DNA of 36,062 nt from an uncultured Erwinia sp. (GTDB lineage: Bacteria > Pseudomonadota > Gammaproteobacteria > Enterobacterales > Enterobacteriaceae): contig CAJYIY010000058.1 of assembly GCA_913775305.1 (NCBI GenBank), positions 1 through 36,062 on the forward strand, written 5' to 3'. Below the pieces are notes generated by a model. It saw nothing but the letters and a program-made list of their open reading frames with translations. It had not been told where the DNA came from and made no database searches. Shown here in pieces: positions 25,578-34,247 of this stretch (positions within the stretch are counted from its first letter, which is position 1; every line of letters begins with the position of its first letter). The translations under genes and the position numbers were made by a program.

Positions 25578-25607
25578 AAAAAAAGGCGAATCAATTAAAG
25601 ATTCGCC
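25578..25607 (-). terminator. Terminator of rpmE2-rpmJ2
   Basis: On the minus strand: an 8-bp stem GGCGAATC/GATTCGCC with a 7-base loop (25585-25607), then seven T residues. Confidence 0.92.
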
Positions 25608-25631
25608 TGAGCACATTACGCTTGTTTATTT

Positions 25632-25772
25632 TTAGCGTTTTTTCTTTCTGCCCTGGACGGCTTTAAACCGCGGGTTGCTTTTACAGATAACAAATACCCG
25701 GCCATGACGGCGCACGATTTTGCAATCTTTGTGGCGTTTTTTGGCAGATGCCAGTGAGCTTAATACCTGCAT
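25632..25772 (-). CDS. rpmJ2: Ribosomal protein L36B, zinc-independent paralogue
   Basis: The minus strand encodes 46 residues ([20 protein letters not shown], then [20 protein letters not shown]), the same length as E. coli YkgO. Compared with zinc-ribbon L36, the first Cys is replaced by His and the final His by Phe, leaving two Cys, so the zinc site is lost (C-minus form). Such paralogues replace the zinc-binding protein in ribosomes during zinc starvation. It starts 9 bases after the rpmE2 stop, with AAGGGA between, so the pair is one operon under the Zur box at 26060-26076. Confidence 0.95.
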   Translation of the reverse strand: MQVLSSLASAKKRHKDCKIVRRHGRVFVICKSNPRFKAVQGRKKKR

Positions 25773-25781
25773 CGGGATCCC

Positions 25782-26042
25782 TTATTTTTTCATCACGTTC
25801 AGAATGCCACCAAAACGCTGGCTGAAGCGTGCGGCGCTTCCTTCTTTGGAGAAGTCTTTCTGTTTACCGGTGTAGTAAACGTGTGAGGCTGAAGAAACAT
25901 CCAGCGTGACGTAAGGCATCACTTTGCCATCGTGTTCAATGGTGCGATCAGTTTTGATAGTGGACCCTACCACGAAATAAGCATCAGCCGTGGTGTCATG
26001 GAACACCACCTGACGGTAAGCAGGATGAATACCCTGTTTCAT
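25782..26042 (-). CDS. rpmE2: Ribosomal protein L31B, zinc-independent paralogue
   Basis: An 86-residue L31 of the C-minus type: [58 protein letters not shown]. It contains no Cys at all, so the CxxC zinc motif of L31A is absent. It matches E. coli YkgM (87 residues). During zinc shortage it displaces zinc-containing L31 from ribosomes and so frees zinc. GGAG lies 7 bases upstream of the ATG. The promoter carries a perfect Zur box. Confidence 0.97.
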   Translation of the reverse strand: MKQGIHPAYRQVVFHDTTADAYFVVGSTIKTDRTIEHDGKVMPYVTLDVSSASHVYYTGKQKDFSKEGSAARFSQRFGGILNVMKK

Positions 26043-26059
26043 CGGTTACTCCAAGTGTA

Positions 26060-26076
26060 ATGTTATACTATAACAT
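26060..26076. promoter_or_regulatory. Zur box of rpmE2-rpmJ2
   Basis: ATGTTAT-N3-ATAACAT with both arms identical to the box at 21601-21617. The symmetry extends 2 further bases on each side (26058-26078). It lies just downstream of the -10 and over the expected start site. Confidence 0.95.
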
Positions 26077-26077
26077 T

Positions 26078-26106
26078 AGTATGCGCCGACGTGGTTGAAA
26101 TTGCAA
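26078..26106 (-). promoter_or_regulatory. Promoter of rpmE2-rpmJ2
   Basis: On the minus strand TTGCAA (26101-26106), a 17-base spacer, CATACT (26078-26083). The start falls inside the Zur box. Confidence 0.6.
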
Positions 26107-26110
26107 CTGC

Positions 26111-26138
26111 AAAAAAAGAGGCCGCACAGGGCGGCCTC
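26111..26138 (-). terminator. Terminator of acrAB
   Basis: On the minus strand: 8-bp stem GAGGCCGC/GCGGCCTC with a 5-base loop, followed by seven T residues. It separates acrB from the rpmE2 promoter. Confidence 0.93.
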
Positions 26139-26162
26139 TTAATCATTGTCGATGAAAATCGA

Positions 26163-29100
26163 TTATTTTTGATGCTCAACCGGATGGCTGTGCTCCAGCT
26201 CCTCTTTGTTCTTGCTGAAGCGGCGACGAACCACAACAAAGAACACCGGAACGAAGAAAATAGCCAGAACGGTCGCGGTGACCATGCCGCCCATTACGCC
26301 AGTACCCACGGCGTTTTGCGCGCCGGAACCGGCACCCGAGCTGATTGCCAGCGGCAGTACGCCGAGGATAAATGCCAGTGAAGTCATCAGAATTGGACGC
26401 AAACGCATACGTACCGCTTCCAGAGTCGACTCAATCAGACCTTTTCCTTCCTTCTCCATCAGGTCCTTGGCGAACTCAACGATCAGGATGGCGTTTTTCG
26501 CCGACAACCCTATGGTGGTTAACAGCCCCACCACAAAGTAAACGTCGTTGCTCAGACCACGCAGGGTGGTGAAGAGTACGGCTCCGACAACACCAAGCGG
26601 AACAACCAGCATCACTGAGAACGGAATAGACCAGCTCTCATACAGTGCCGCCAGACAGAGGAAGACCACGATCAGCGAGATGGCATACAGGGCAGGTGCC
26701 TGGTTTCCTGACAGACGTTCCTGGTAAGACATGCCGGTCCACTCATAGCCAATACCTGTTGGCAGTTTGGATGCCAGCTCTTCCATCAGGTTCATGGCAT
26801 CACCGGAGCTTTTACCCGGTGCCGGTTGGCCTAACAGCTCCATCGAAGGCAGGCCGTTATAGCGTTCCAGACGCGGTGAACCGTAGATCCACTTGCCTGT
26901 GGTGAAGGTGCTGAAGGGCACCATTTCACCGCTGCTTGAACGCACATACCAGTTACCAATATCGCTGGGTAACATGCGGTAAGGTGCTTCACCCATCACG
27001 TAGACTTTCTTCACGCGACCGCGGTCAATGAAGTCATTGACATAGGAACCACCCCAGGTTGCTGCCAGCGTGGTATTAATATCAGAGAGTGATACCCCCA
27101 TCGCGCGCGCCTTTTCCTGGTCAACGGTCAGTTTATACTGCGGTGTATCTTCCAGACCGTTAGGACGAACGCCGACCAGCGTGTCCGGGTGCTCAGCGAT
27201 CATGCCCAGCAGCTGGTTACGTGCTGCGGTCAGCTTCTCATGACCCAGGCCTGCTTTATCGGTCAGCTGGAAGTCAAAGCCGGTTGCGGTACCCAACTCG
27301 ACGATGGCTGGCAGGTTGAATGGGATCACCATGGCATCTTTAATCGATGACAATGCGCCCATCGCTCTGCCAGCAATAGCCGGAACTTTGTTTTCCGAAC
27401 TGGCGCGTTCACTCCAGTCTTTCAGGCTGACAAAGGCAATACCCGTGTTCTGTCCACGTCCTGCAAAGCCAAAGCCGTTTACGGTAAACACGGAGTTCAC
27501 GTTAGCTTTTTCTTTAGTCAGGTAGTAGTCAGTCACCTGATCCAGCACCTTCTGAGTCCTTTCCTGAGTCGCACCGGCAGGCAGTTGTGCCATGGTCAGT
27601 AACACACCCTGGTCCTCTTCCGGCAGGAACGAGGTAGGCAGACGGAGGAACAGGAAAGCCATGCCGACGACGATCAGCAGATAGATAACCAGGTAACGTC
27701 CGGTACTGCTGACAATATGGCCAACGCTATCGGTATAGTGCTGGGTGCTCTTGTCGAACATACGGTTGAACCAGCCAAAGAAACCGGTGGTCTTGCCGTG
27801 GTCGCCTTTAGGAATCGGTTTCAGGATCGTGGCACAAAGTGCCGGTGTCAGGATCAGGGCCACGATGACCGACAGTATCATTGCCGAAACGATGGTAATC
27901 GAGAACTGACGGTAAATAACACCGGTTGACCCACCGAAGAAAGCCATTGGGATAAATACCGCTGACAGCACCAGGGCGATCCCGACCAGGGCCCCCTGGA
28001 TCTGCTCCATCGATTTTCGCGTGGCTTCCTTCGGCGGCAGGCCATCTTCAACCATCACACGCTCGACGTTCTCGACCACAACGATGGCGTCATCCACCAG
28101 AAGGCCGATGGCCAGCACCATGCCGAACATGGTCAGGGTGTTTATCGAGTATCCGAAGGCACTGATAATGGCAAATGTACCCAGCAATACCACCGGCACA
28201 GCAATCGTTGGGATCAGCGTAGCCCGGAAGTTTTGCAGGAACAGATACATCACCAGGAACACCAGCACGATGGCTTCGACCAGCGTTTTCACCACCTCGT
28301 TAATTGAGATCTTAACGAAGGGAGTGGTGTCATACGGATAAACCACTTTCAGACCGGAAGGGAAGAATGGCTCCAGCTTGCCCAGCTCTGCCTTAACAGC
28401 AGAAGCCGTGTCCAGTGCGTTTGCGCCGGTTGCCAGCTTGATACCCAGCCCGGAAGCCGGTTTTCCATTGAAGCGGGCGATGATCTCATAGTTTTCACCG
28501 CCGAGTTCAATCTCGGCGACATCCTTCAGGCGGACCTGTGAACCATCAGAATTCACTTTCAGCAGGATATTGCCGAACTCATCCGCTGAGGTCAGACGCG
28601 TCTGCGCGATGATCGAGGCGTTAAGCTGCTGGCCCTTCACCGGTGGAGAACCGCCAAGTTGACCAGCCGCCACCTGAGAGTTTTGCGTATTGATGGCGCT
28701 GATCACATCAACCGGCGTCAACTGGTAGTTGTTGAGCTTATGTGGGTCCATCCATATGCGCATGGCATACTGCGCACCAAACAGCTGAGTATCACCGACG
28801 CCGGCAACGCGACTAATAGGATCTTTAACGTTCGACCCGATATAGTCGGAGATGTCATTCTGCGTCATGGTGCCGTTTTCATTAATGAAACCGGCAACCA
28901 TCAGGAAGCTGCTGGAGGATTTCTGAACGCGAATACCCTGCTGCTGCACTTCCTGCGGCAGCAGAGGCATAGCCAGCTGCAGCTTGTTCTGTACCTGAAC
29001 CTGGGCGATATCGGCATCAGTTCCTGACTCAAAGGTTAGCGTCAGCTGCAACGTACCTGATGAGTCACTGCTTGAGCCCATATACATCAGGCCGTCAATG

Positions 29101-29312
29101 CCGTTCATATTTTGTTCGATAACCTGCGTGACTGAGTCCTGCAGGGTTTTCGCATCAGCACCAGGGTAAGTTGCGGAGATCTCGATTGCCGGTGGCGCAA
29201 CATTAGGATATTGCTCAATCGGCAGTTTCAGGATCGACAGTGCGCCCGCCAGCATAATAATGATGGCGATAACCCAGGCGAAGATCGGGCGATCGATAAA
29301 AAACTTAGCCAT
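26163..29312 (-). CDS. acrB: AcrB, RND multidrug efflux transporter
   Basis: At 1049 residues it has the same length as E. coli AcrB. It is a trimeric inner-membrane proton/drug antiporter working with AcrA and TolC to expel dyes, detergents, bile salts and antibiotics. It starts [20 protein letters not shown]. The proton-relay Asp pair is in [20 protein letters not shown] (near 407-408) and the Lys in the TM10 block [20 protein letters not shown]. The switch-loop region with [19 protein letters not shown] is intact. The tail ends HSHPVEHQ-K, as in E. coli (HSHTVDHH). It starts 16 bases after acrA in an operon. Confidence 0.99.
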   Translation of the reverse strand: MAKFFIDRPIFAWVIAIIIMLAGALSILKLPIEQYPNVAPPAIEISATYPGADAKTLQDSVTQVIEQNMNGIDGLMYMGSSSDSSGTLQLTLTFESGTDADIAQVQVQNKLQLAMPLLPQEVQQQGIRVQKSSSSFLMVAGFINENGTMTQNDISDYIGSNVKDPISRVAGVGDTQLFGAQYAMRIWMDPHKLNNYQLTPVDVISAINTQNSQVAAGQLGGSPPVKGQQLNASIIAQTRLTSADEFGNILLKVNSDGSQVRLKDVAEIELGGENYEIIARFNGKPASGLGIKLATGANALDTASAVKAELGKLEPFFPSGLKVVYPYDTTPFVKISINEVVKTLVEAIVLVFLVMYLFLQNFRATLIPTIAVPVVLLGTFAIISAFGYSINTLTMFGMVLAIGLLVDDAIVVVENVERVMVEDGLPPKEATRKSMEQIQGALVGIALVLSAVFIPMAFFGGSTGVIYRQFSITIVSAMILSVIVALILTPALCATILKPIPKGDHGKTTGFFGWFNRMFDKSTQHYTDSVGHIVSSTGRYLVIYLLIVVGMAFLFLRLPTSFLPEEDQGVLLTMAQLPAGATQERTQKVLDQVTDYYLTKEKANVNSVFTVNGFGFAGRGQNTGIAFVSLKDWSERASSENKVPAIAGRAMGALSSIKDAMVIPFNLPAIVELGTATGFDFQLTDKAGLGHEKLTAARNQLLGMIAEHPDTLVGVRPNGLEDTPQYKLTVDQEKARAMGVSLSDINTTLAATWGGSYVNDFIDRGRVKKVYVMGEAPYRMLPSDIGNWYVRSSSGEMVPFSTFTTGKWIYGSPRLERYNGLPSMELLGQPAPGKSSGDAMNLMEELASKLPTGIGYEWTGMSYQERLSGNQAPALYAISLIVVFLCLAALYESWSIPFSVMLVVPLGVVGAVLFTTLRGLSNDVYFVVGLLTTIGLSAKNAILIVEFAKDLMEKEGKGLIESTLEAVRMRLRPILMTSLAFILGVLPLAISSGAGSGAQNAVGTGVMGGMVTATVLAIFFVPVFFVVVRRRFSKNKEELEHSHPVEHQK

Positions 29313-29328
29313 GAATCAGTGGCTCCTG

Positions 29329-30528
29329 TTAAGACTTGCTTTGTTCAGACTGCGCCTGAGGCTTTTCTTCGGCTTTGGAGCTGTCTTCGCTAACTTCCTG
29401 TGGCGTGACGGCGGCACCGGGTTTGACACGCTGTAGCCCGGTCACAATCACCTTGTCACCATCTTTCAGCCCATCGGTAACCAGCCACTTGTCGCCGATT
29501 GCCTGATCGGCAGTCAGATTACGCACTTCAACCTTGTTGTCTGCGCCCACTACCAGTGCCGTAGCCTGGCCGGTTGGAGTACGGGTCACGCCCTGCTGCG
29601 GAACTAACAGCGCCTTTGGATTGGTGCCTTCATCCAGACGAGCACGCACAAACATGCCGGGCAGCAGGCTGTGATCCGGGTTAGGGAACACGGCGCGAAG
29701 CGTGATAGAACCGGTGGTTTCATCAACGGTGACATCAGAGAATTCTAATGTTCCCTTCTGTCCGTACTCGCTACCATTCTGCATTAACAGCTTCACATCG
29801 GCTTTGCCGTCAGTCTGCTGCAGCGTTCCGGCGTTCAGCTCATTGCGCAGGCGAATAAAGTCTTCGCTTGACTGAGTGACGTCGACATAAATGGGATCCA
29901 GCTGTTGAACGGTAGCCAGCGCGTTGGTCTGCGCATTGGTCACCAGCGCACCTTCAGTAACGGAAGATTTGCCAATACGGCCACTGATAGGCGAGGTCAC
30001 TTTAGTATAAGCAAGGTTAATGCGAGCGCTTTCCACCGCGGCCTGCGCAGCTTGAACCGCTGCTGCGGTCTGGCTTTGTGTGGCAACGGCCTGGTCGTAG
30101 TCCTGCTGGCTGATGTATCTGGTGCCCAGCAGAGGCTTATAGCGTTTCACGGTCAGGCTGGCGATTTGCGCATTCGCCTGTGCCTGTGCAAGATCGCCCT
30201 TAGCGCTGTCCCATGCGGCCTTGTAAGTCGCCGGGTCGATCTGATAGAGGGATTCACCCGCCTTAATGTCGCTACCTTCAACAAAATTACGCTTCAGAAT
30301 AATGCCAGAAACCTGCGGGCGAACTTCTGCGATACGGAAAGATGAGGTACGACCCGGCAGATCGGTGGTAATTTTTAGTGGGGCACTTTTCAGCGTCACG
30401 ACACCCACTTCAGGGGCCTGTTGTTGCCCAGCCTGCTGTTGCTCTTTATTGTCACACCCTGCCAGTACCAGGCTGCCTGAAAGCATCAGAATGGCCGCCA
30501 GAGGCGTTAGCCCTCTGTTTTTGTTCAT
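29329..30528 (-). CDS. acrA: AcrA, periplasmic adaptor lipoprotein
   Basis: A 399-residue membrane-fusion protein (E. coli 397). A lipoprotein signal ends in the lipobox LAGC, with Cys25 the lipidated residue. Then come the split lipoyl domain (APLKITTDLPGRTSSFRIAE; PISGRIGKSSVTEGALVTNA), the alpha-hairpin with repeated Ala/Gln heptads (DLAQAQANAQIASLTVKRYK; QSQTAAAVQAAQAAVESAR), and the beta-barrel and membrane-proximal domains. It links AcrB to TolC. The tail is rich in Ser, Glu, Gln and Lys. GAGGT precedes the ATG. It is divergent from acrR over a shared regulatory region of 140 bases. Confidence 0.98.
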   Translation of the reverse strand: MNKNRGLTPLAAILMLSGSLVLAGCDNKEQQQAGQQQAPEVGVVTLKSAPLKITTDLPGRTSSFRIAEVRPQVSGIILKRNFVEGSDIKAGESLYQIDPATYKAAWDSAKGDLAQAQANAQIASLTVKRYKPLLGTRYISQQDYDQAVATQSQTAAAVQAAQAAVESARINLAYTKVTSPISGRIGKSSVTEGALVTNAQTNALATVQQLDPIYVDVTQSSEDFIRLRNELNAGTLQQTDGKADVKLLMQNGSEYGQKGTLEFSDVTVDETTGSITLRAVFPNPDHSLLPGMFVRARLDEGTNPKALLVPQQGVTRTPTGQATALVVGADNKVEVRNLTADQAIGDKWLVTDGLKDGDKVIVTGLQRVKPGAAVTPQEVSEDSSKAEEKPQAQSEQSKS

Positions 30529-30617
30529 AAATAAACCTCGAATGTCCGATATCGATTGTTCAATGGATCACAAACCCATACACCCATTGCTGCGTTTAAA
30601 TTATGGTCGTGCTATGG

Positions 30618-30641
30618 TACATACATTCGGAAATGTATGTA
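30618..30641. promoter_or_regulatory. AcrR operator
   Basis: Perfect 24-bp inverted repeat TACATACATT-N4-AATGTATGTA. The arms are identical to my memory of the E. coli AcrR operator; only the 4-base spacer (CGGA) differs. It lies between divergent acrA and acrR and should repress both. Confidence 0.93.
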
Positions 30642-30668
30642 AATCTACCATTTTGTAAAAGCCCCACT

Positions 30669-30687
30669 ATGGCACGAAATACCAAAC
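30669..30687 (+). promoter_or_regulatory. mar/sox/rob box inside the acrR start
   Basis: ATGGCACGAAATACCAAAC fits every fixed position of the consensus AYnGCAC-n2-W-n2-RYYAAAY and is also codons 1-6 of acrR. It lies upstream of the acrA promoter, where MarA, SoxS or Rob would activate acrAB, as in E. coli. Confidence 0.75.
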
Positions 30688-31310
30688 AGCAGGCGCAGGA
30701 AACGCGCAATCACATCATCAATGCAGCGATCGAACGCTTTTCAGAAGTCGGCGTTTCCAAAACGTCGCTGGCTGATATTGCCGCTGCCGCTGGCGTAACA
30801 CGGGGGGCAATCTACTGGCATTTTAAAAATAAAACTGATTTGCTAAATGAGATCTGGGCACAGTCCGACTCTGTTATGGCGGATCTGGAGGTTGAGTATC
30901 AATCAAAATACCCGGCGGATCCACTGTCTGTTATGCGAGCAATGATAGGATATGTCTTTGACGCAACAGCGCACGATCCAAAAAGACGCGCATTGATGGA
31001 AATTATCTACCACAAATGTGAATTTGTGGGGGAAATGGCAACCCTGCAGCTGATGCAGCAGAATCTCTATCTTGAATGTTACGAAAAGATAGAAGAAGTC
31101 TTAAAGCAGTGTATCGCGGCAAAACAGCTGCCGGATAATCTGGATACCCTGCGCGCGGCAATCATTATCCGTGGCTACATCAGCGGGATTATCGAAAACT
31201 GGCTGTTTATGCCGGAAAGCTTTGACCTCGCCGGGGAAGCAAAAAGACTGGTCGATACGCTGGTGGAGATGTTGATGTTCTGCCCAACGCTGCGCCATGC
31301 CTCCCGCTAA
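30669..31310 (+). CDS. acrR: AcrR, TetR-family repressor of acrAB
   Basis: A 213-residue TetR protein (E. coli 215). The N-terminal DNA-binding domain contains [20 protein letters not shown], the hallmark helix-turn-helix. The C-terminal ligand domain includes [20 protein letters not shown] and [20 protein letters not shown]. It represses acrAB until a drug binds. The start at 30669 gives the E. coli N-terminus ([13 protein letters not shown] here); the longer frame from 30603 would run through the operator. No Shine-Dalgarno is obvious, which fits low expression. Its stop overlaps the rsmS stop by 4 bases. In E. coli mscK follows acrR; here it does not. Confidence 0.97.
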   Translation: MARNTKQQAQETRNHIINAAIERFSEVGVSKTSLADIAAAAGVTRGAIYWHFKNKTDLLNEIWAQSDSVMADLEVEYQSKYPADPLSVMRAMIGYVFDATAHDPKRRALMEIIYHKCEFVGEMATLQLMQQNLYLECYEKIEEVLKQCIAAKQLPDNLDTLRAAIIIRGYISGIIENWLFMPESFDLAGEAKRLVDTLVEMLMFCPTLRHASR

Positions 31311-31456
31311 GCGTTTTCGGCCATTTTGCGTTCAAAGTCCCGCTGAACGATAGCCAGCGCGGCCAGCACCACTTCTGGATCCAGCTGATTTTCTTCCAGC
31401 AGCATAATCAGATCAACGGCCAGTTTAACCTCTTCAGGGGCGTTATCCAGTGACAT
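31307..31456 (-). CDS. rsmS: RsmS (YbaM), small DUF2496-type protein
   Basis: The minus strand encodes 49 residues: [50 protein letters not shown]. coli YbaM has 53 residues with the same beginning ([17 protein letters not shown]). In Pectobacterium the homologue RsmS affects secondary metabolite and virulence-factor production; the mechanism is unclear. GAAGGAAA lies upstream of the ATG. The stop codon at 31307-31309 overlaps the convergent acrR stop. It sits upstream of priC in E. coli too, but here a GlsB-type gene intervenes. Confidence 0.92.
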   Translation of the reverse strand: MSLDNAPEEVKLAVDLIMLLEENQLDPEVVLAALAIVQRDFERKMAENA

Positions 31457-31502
31457 AGCGTTTCCTTCATTTTTATTTTGGGAGAAAAGCGAGAAATTCC
31501 GT

Positions 31503-31748
31503 TCAGATGCGCAAAATCTTAATCACCACGCCCATCACCAGTGCACCAGCCAGCGCAAACAGTCCAGAGCGCGGATCCATGAGTGCCAGCGTCCCCACAC
31601 CAAAATAGCTACTGATGTAGCCGCCAGTCAGTGCGCCTGTGGTGGCAAGAACCAGCGTTGCGGCGCGTCCACCCGGTCGGCCGGGGAAATAGCGCCGAAT
31701 AAAAACTCCGACCAGTAAGCCAATGATTATCCAGGAAAGCAGCCCCAT
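31503..31748 (-). CDS. GlsB/YeaQ/YmgE-family small membrane protein
   Basis: An 81-residue protein with three hydrophobic segments rich in Gly and Ala: [32 protein letters not shown], and [16 protein letters not shown]. This is the transglycosylase-associated (GlsB/YeaQ/YmgE) family, often stress-induced and of unknown biochemical role. GGAGG lies 5 bases before the ATG. It lies between rsmS and priC, where E. coli has no such gene. An RpoS-type promoter would be expected for the family, but I did not identify one. Confidence 0.87.
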   Translation of the reverse strand: MGLLSWIIIGLLVGVFIRRYFPGRPGGRAATLVLATTGALTGGYISSYFGVGTLALMDPRSGLFALAGALVMGVVIKILRI

Positions 31749-31797
31749 TTAACCTCCCCCCGGGTTGCGATCGGGATAGTATAGTTCGTCACAGCAA

Positions 31798-32334
31798 CTA
31801 ACGATCGCGCTCGCGATTTTCAATACTGCGCTCAATGCGTTTCAGCGCTTGCAGGCAGCGTTGCAGTCGGCCTTCCAGTGCGGCAAGTTCGCGCTGGAGC
31901 TGCTGCTGCTGCACCAGCGTCTCCTGAATCGCCAGCAGGCTTTCGCGATCGGCAATCATCGCGCGCAGGCGGCGCTCAAAGTCCTGATGCTGGGCGAGTT
32001 TCTCATAGAGATTTTCCTTCTCCACCACCGGCTGGGCTTCGCGGCTGCGCAGTGTCTGGGTTGCCAGCTCACGCTGTAGCGCCCCCATCTGTAGCACCAC
32101 GCGTTCAGCCATCCACGCAACGCGCTCTGCGCGATTATCCTTTACGCTTTGCTTTAGCTGCATCATAGTCTGCTGGACTTCCAGCAAATAATCACCCAGA
32201 CGGGTGGAATGGCCATGAAACAGCTGATGATCAAAACGCGCCCTGGCCGAACGCTGGTTAGCGTGTGGCTCCACGGCACGCGCTAATTGTGCCAGCTGAG
32301 TATCCAGCTGCTGCAGTAAATCTGCACTTTTCAT
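31798..32334 (-). CDS. priC: PriC, primosomal replication protein N''
   Basis: A 178-residue all-helical protein (E. coli PriC has 175). It starts MKSADLLQQLDTQLAQLARA and has the conserved FDHQLFHGHSTRLGDYLLEV. The second half is Gln/Leu/Arg-rich with heptads typical of PriC. It restarts stalled forks by recruiting DnaB with Rep, independently of PriA-PriB. AGAAGAAGATG-type purines precede the ATG. It is divergent from ybaN with about 65 bases between starts. Confidence 0.95.
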   Translation of the reverse strand: MKSADLLQQLDTQLAQLARAVEPHANQRSARARFDHQLFHGHSTRLGDYLLEVQQTMMQLKQSVKDNRAERVAWMAERVVLQMGALQRELATQTLRSREAQPVVEKENLYEKLAQHQDFERRLRAMIADRESLLAIQETLVQQQQLQRELAALEGRLQRCLQALKRIERSIENRERDR

Positions 32335-32346
32335 CTTCTTCTCCGT

Positions 32347-32356
32347 GGTCGCGACC
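32347..32356. promoter_or_regulatory. Palindrome between priC and ybaN
   Basis: GGTCGCGACC is a perfect 10-bp palindrome in the short divergent region, partly overlapped by TCGCG-AC-CGCGA. It may be an operator or chance. Confidence 0.2.
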
Positions 32357-32399
32357 GCGATATGATAACCTGTTTATGACCTGGTTTTACGGATGTGCC

Positions 32400-32777
32400 A
32401 TGCAACGTTATATTTTATTGATTTTTGGCTGGCTGGCGATGGGACTGGCCACCCTGGGAGTTGTGTTGCCGCTGCTGCCGACCACGCCTTTTCTGTTGCT
32501 GGCAGCCTGGTGTTTTGCCCGCTCGTCGCCGCGTTTCCATCACTGGCTGCTTCATCGTTCAGTGTTTGGTCGCTACCTGCGGCACTGGCAGCAGCATCGG
32601 GCCATGCCACCCGGGGCAAAGGGCAGAGCGATCGTGATTATCCTGCTGACCTTCGCCTTTTCGCTGTGGATGGTAAAAATTCTCTGGGTTCGTCTGATGT
32701 TACTGGCAATCCTGTGCTGCTTGCTGGTGTTTATGATTCGTTTGCCGGTGGTTGAGGAAGAACAAGAAAATCGCTGA
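32400..32777 (+). CDS. ybaN: YbaN, DUF454 inner-membrane protein
   Basis: A 125-residue protein equal in length to E. coli YbaN. The DUF454 core is LGVVLPLLPTTPFLLLAAWC followed by FARSSPRFHHWLLHRSVFG. There are three or four membrane segments, with charged KGRAIVIILLTFAFSLWMVK and a terminal EEEQENR. The function is unknown. ATG 32400 is chosen because it matches the family N-terminus (MQRYILLIFGWLAMGLATLG). An in-frame ATG at 32376 is the alternative. The promoter lies in the 65-base gap to priC and contains the palindrome GGTCGCGACC. Confidence 0.93.
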   Translation: MQRYILLIFGWLAMGLATLGVVLPLLPTTPFLLLAAWCFARSSPRFHHWLLHRSVFGRYLRHWQQHRAMPPGAKGRAIVIILLTFAFSLWMVKILWVRLMLLAILCCLLVFMIRLPVVEEEQENR

Positions 32778-32933
32778 TTTTCTCAAACACGGTTGCAATT
32801 GCTGGGCGGTTTGCATAGATTTGGTCGTTTTCGTGCGCGGCTTCCCTCACTCGTTTGAATTTCACCCGTCCGATCCACGGCAGGGGGAGATGAAGCTGCG
32901 CGAGTCAGTTTTGTATTTACCAGGCATAACATT

Positions 32934-33485
32934 ATGACCGCGACTGCGCAGCAGCTAGATTTTCTTAAAAACAGTATCAAAAGCATCCCGGACTATCCTA
33001 AACCGGGTATCCTGTTTCGTGATGTCACCAGCCTGCTGGAAGACCCGAAAGCATATGCGCTGAGCATTGAGCTGTTAGTTGAACGCTACCGTAACGCGGG
33101 TATCACGAAGGTTGTCGGTACCGAAGCGCGTGGCTTCCTGTTTGGCGCTCCCGTTGCGCTGGGACTGGGGGTGGGTTTTATTCCCGTACGTAAGCCGGGC
33201 AAACTGCCGCGTCAGACTTTCTCCGAAAGCTACGAGCTGGAATACGGCACCGACTGTTTAGAGCTACACTGCGACGCCATTCAGCCGGGTGACAAGGTGC
33301 TGGTGGTAGACGACCTGCTGGCGACCGGTGGAACCATTGAAGCAACGGTTAAGCTGATCCATCGCGCGGGCGGCACGGTGAAGGACGCTGCTTTTATTAT
33401 TAATCTGTTTGACCTGACGGGCGAGTCACGCCTGAAGGCGCTGGGGCTTGATGTTTACAGCCTGGTGAACTTCCCAGGTCACTAA
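32934..33485 (+). CDS. apt: Apt, adenine phosphoribosyltransferase
   Basis: A 183-residue protein, the same length as E. coli Apt. It converts adenine and PRPP to AMP in purine salvage. The PRPP-binding loop is [40 protein letters not shown] and [20 protein letters not shown] are family blocks. The start at 32934 gives [20 protein letters not shown], matching E. coli. A 156-base leader separates it from ybaN. In E. coli apt is followed directly by dnaX; here a Skp-like gene intervenes. Confidence 0.98.
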   Translation: MTATAQQLDFLKNSIKSIPDYPKPGILFRDVTSLLEDPKAYALSIELLVERYRNAGITKVVGTEARGFLFGAPVALGLGVGFIPVRKPGKLPRQTFSESYELEYGTDCLELHCDAIQPGDKVLVVDDLLATGGTIEATVKLIHRAGGTVKDAAFIINLFDLTGESRLKALGLDVYSLVNFPGH

Positions 33486-33492
33486 AGATCTG

Positions 33493-33534
33493 CGGTGGGG
33501 TGGGTAGCCGTTGCCAGCCCACCGTCATTTCTTC
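33493..33534 (+). terminator. Possible terminator after apt
   Basis: CGGTGGG (33493-33499) can pair with CCCACCG (33518-33524) around an 18-base loop, with a competing inner GGTGGG register; a pyrimidine-rich tract (TCATTTCTTCTTC) follows. Confidence 0.4.
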
Positions 33535-33653
33535 TTCATCTTTCGCCGTTATCGGCAACAGCCTCCCTCGTCAAATCACTCTTTTGCCATCGTAGTCATT
33601 ACAGCCGGTGTGTGATTTGCCTCAAAGGTTACCGAAGCAGGATATTCTCAGTG

Positions 33654-34247
33654 TTATTTGTCCGTGCTTTTCGGTCCGTCTAATCCCGCTGCGCGGGTTT
33701 TCTCATCCGTTTGTTTCTTCGTAAGAGGAGAATAAGGCGCCACTGCTGGAGAATGATTGATTTGCAACACCGGTAATTCCGCAAAGGTAATTTTCCGCTG
33801 GTCAACCGCGGCCAGAATTTCATCGGTACAGTCCAGCCCCTTATCGCTATTAACCAGTGCCAGCTGAGCCGGTAATATCGCGCCCACGTTGTGTGCCTTA
33901 CGCCACTTTTCAGCCTCTTCGTAAATAATTTTTTTCAGCGAATCACTGACGCTGCGCTCCTCCACGCTGAACTGCCTGAACAGCGTTTCTTCGGCGTTGT
34001 TGAACACGCGCTGCTGCTCCTCTTCGGGAGCGTTCTGATAGCTTCGGTGCAAGTCCTCCATCCCCTGCTGGAAGCGCTGATCGATAATGCTGAGGTGCTC
34101 GCGTCCGGCTTTACCCGGCGCGGACTGAGCGATAATCCGTTCCACATCCAGCAGGACGATTTTTTCCGGTGCATCACGATGCTGAAGAAAAATATAGCCA
34201 AGAGCCACAATCAGCAGGACGCTCAGTACCGCGCAAAGTATTTTCAT
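33654..34247 (-). CDS. Skp/OmpH-like periplasmic protein
   Basis: A 197-residue protein with an uncleaved-looking N-terminal hydrophobic segment (MKILCAVLSVLLIVALGYIF). The order of elements resembles Skp/OmpH: an early beta strand followed by a helix (KIVLLDVERIIAQSAPGKAG), a long charged helical region (RFQQGMEDLHRSYQNAPEEE to SLKKIIYEEAEKWRKAH), then a returning strand (NVGAILPAQLALVNSDKG) and DCTDEILAAVDQ, like the Skp end DITADVLKQV. A C-terminal extension of about 50 residues is Pro/Lys-rich. Skp is a periplasmic chaperone for outer-membrane proteins. This assignment is by pattern and tentative. E. coli has no gene here. The ribosome-binding site is weak. Confidence 0.6.
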   Translation of the reverse strand: MKILCAVLSVLLIVALGYIFLQHRDAPEKIVLLDVERIIAQSAPGKAGREHLSIIDQRFQQGMEDLHRSYQNAPEEEQQRVFNNAEETLFRQFSVEERSVSDSLKKIIYEEAEKWRKAHNVGAILPAQLALVNSDKGLDCTDEILAAVDQRKITFAELPVLQINHSPAVAPYSPLTKKQTDEKTRAAGLDGPKSTDK

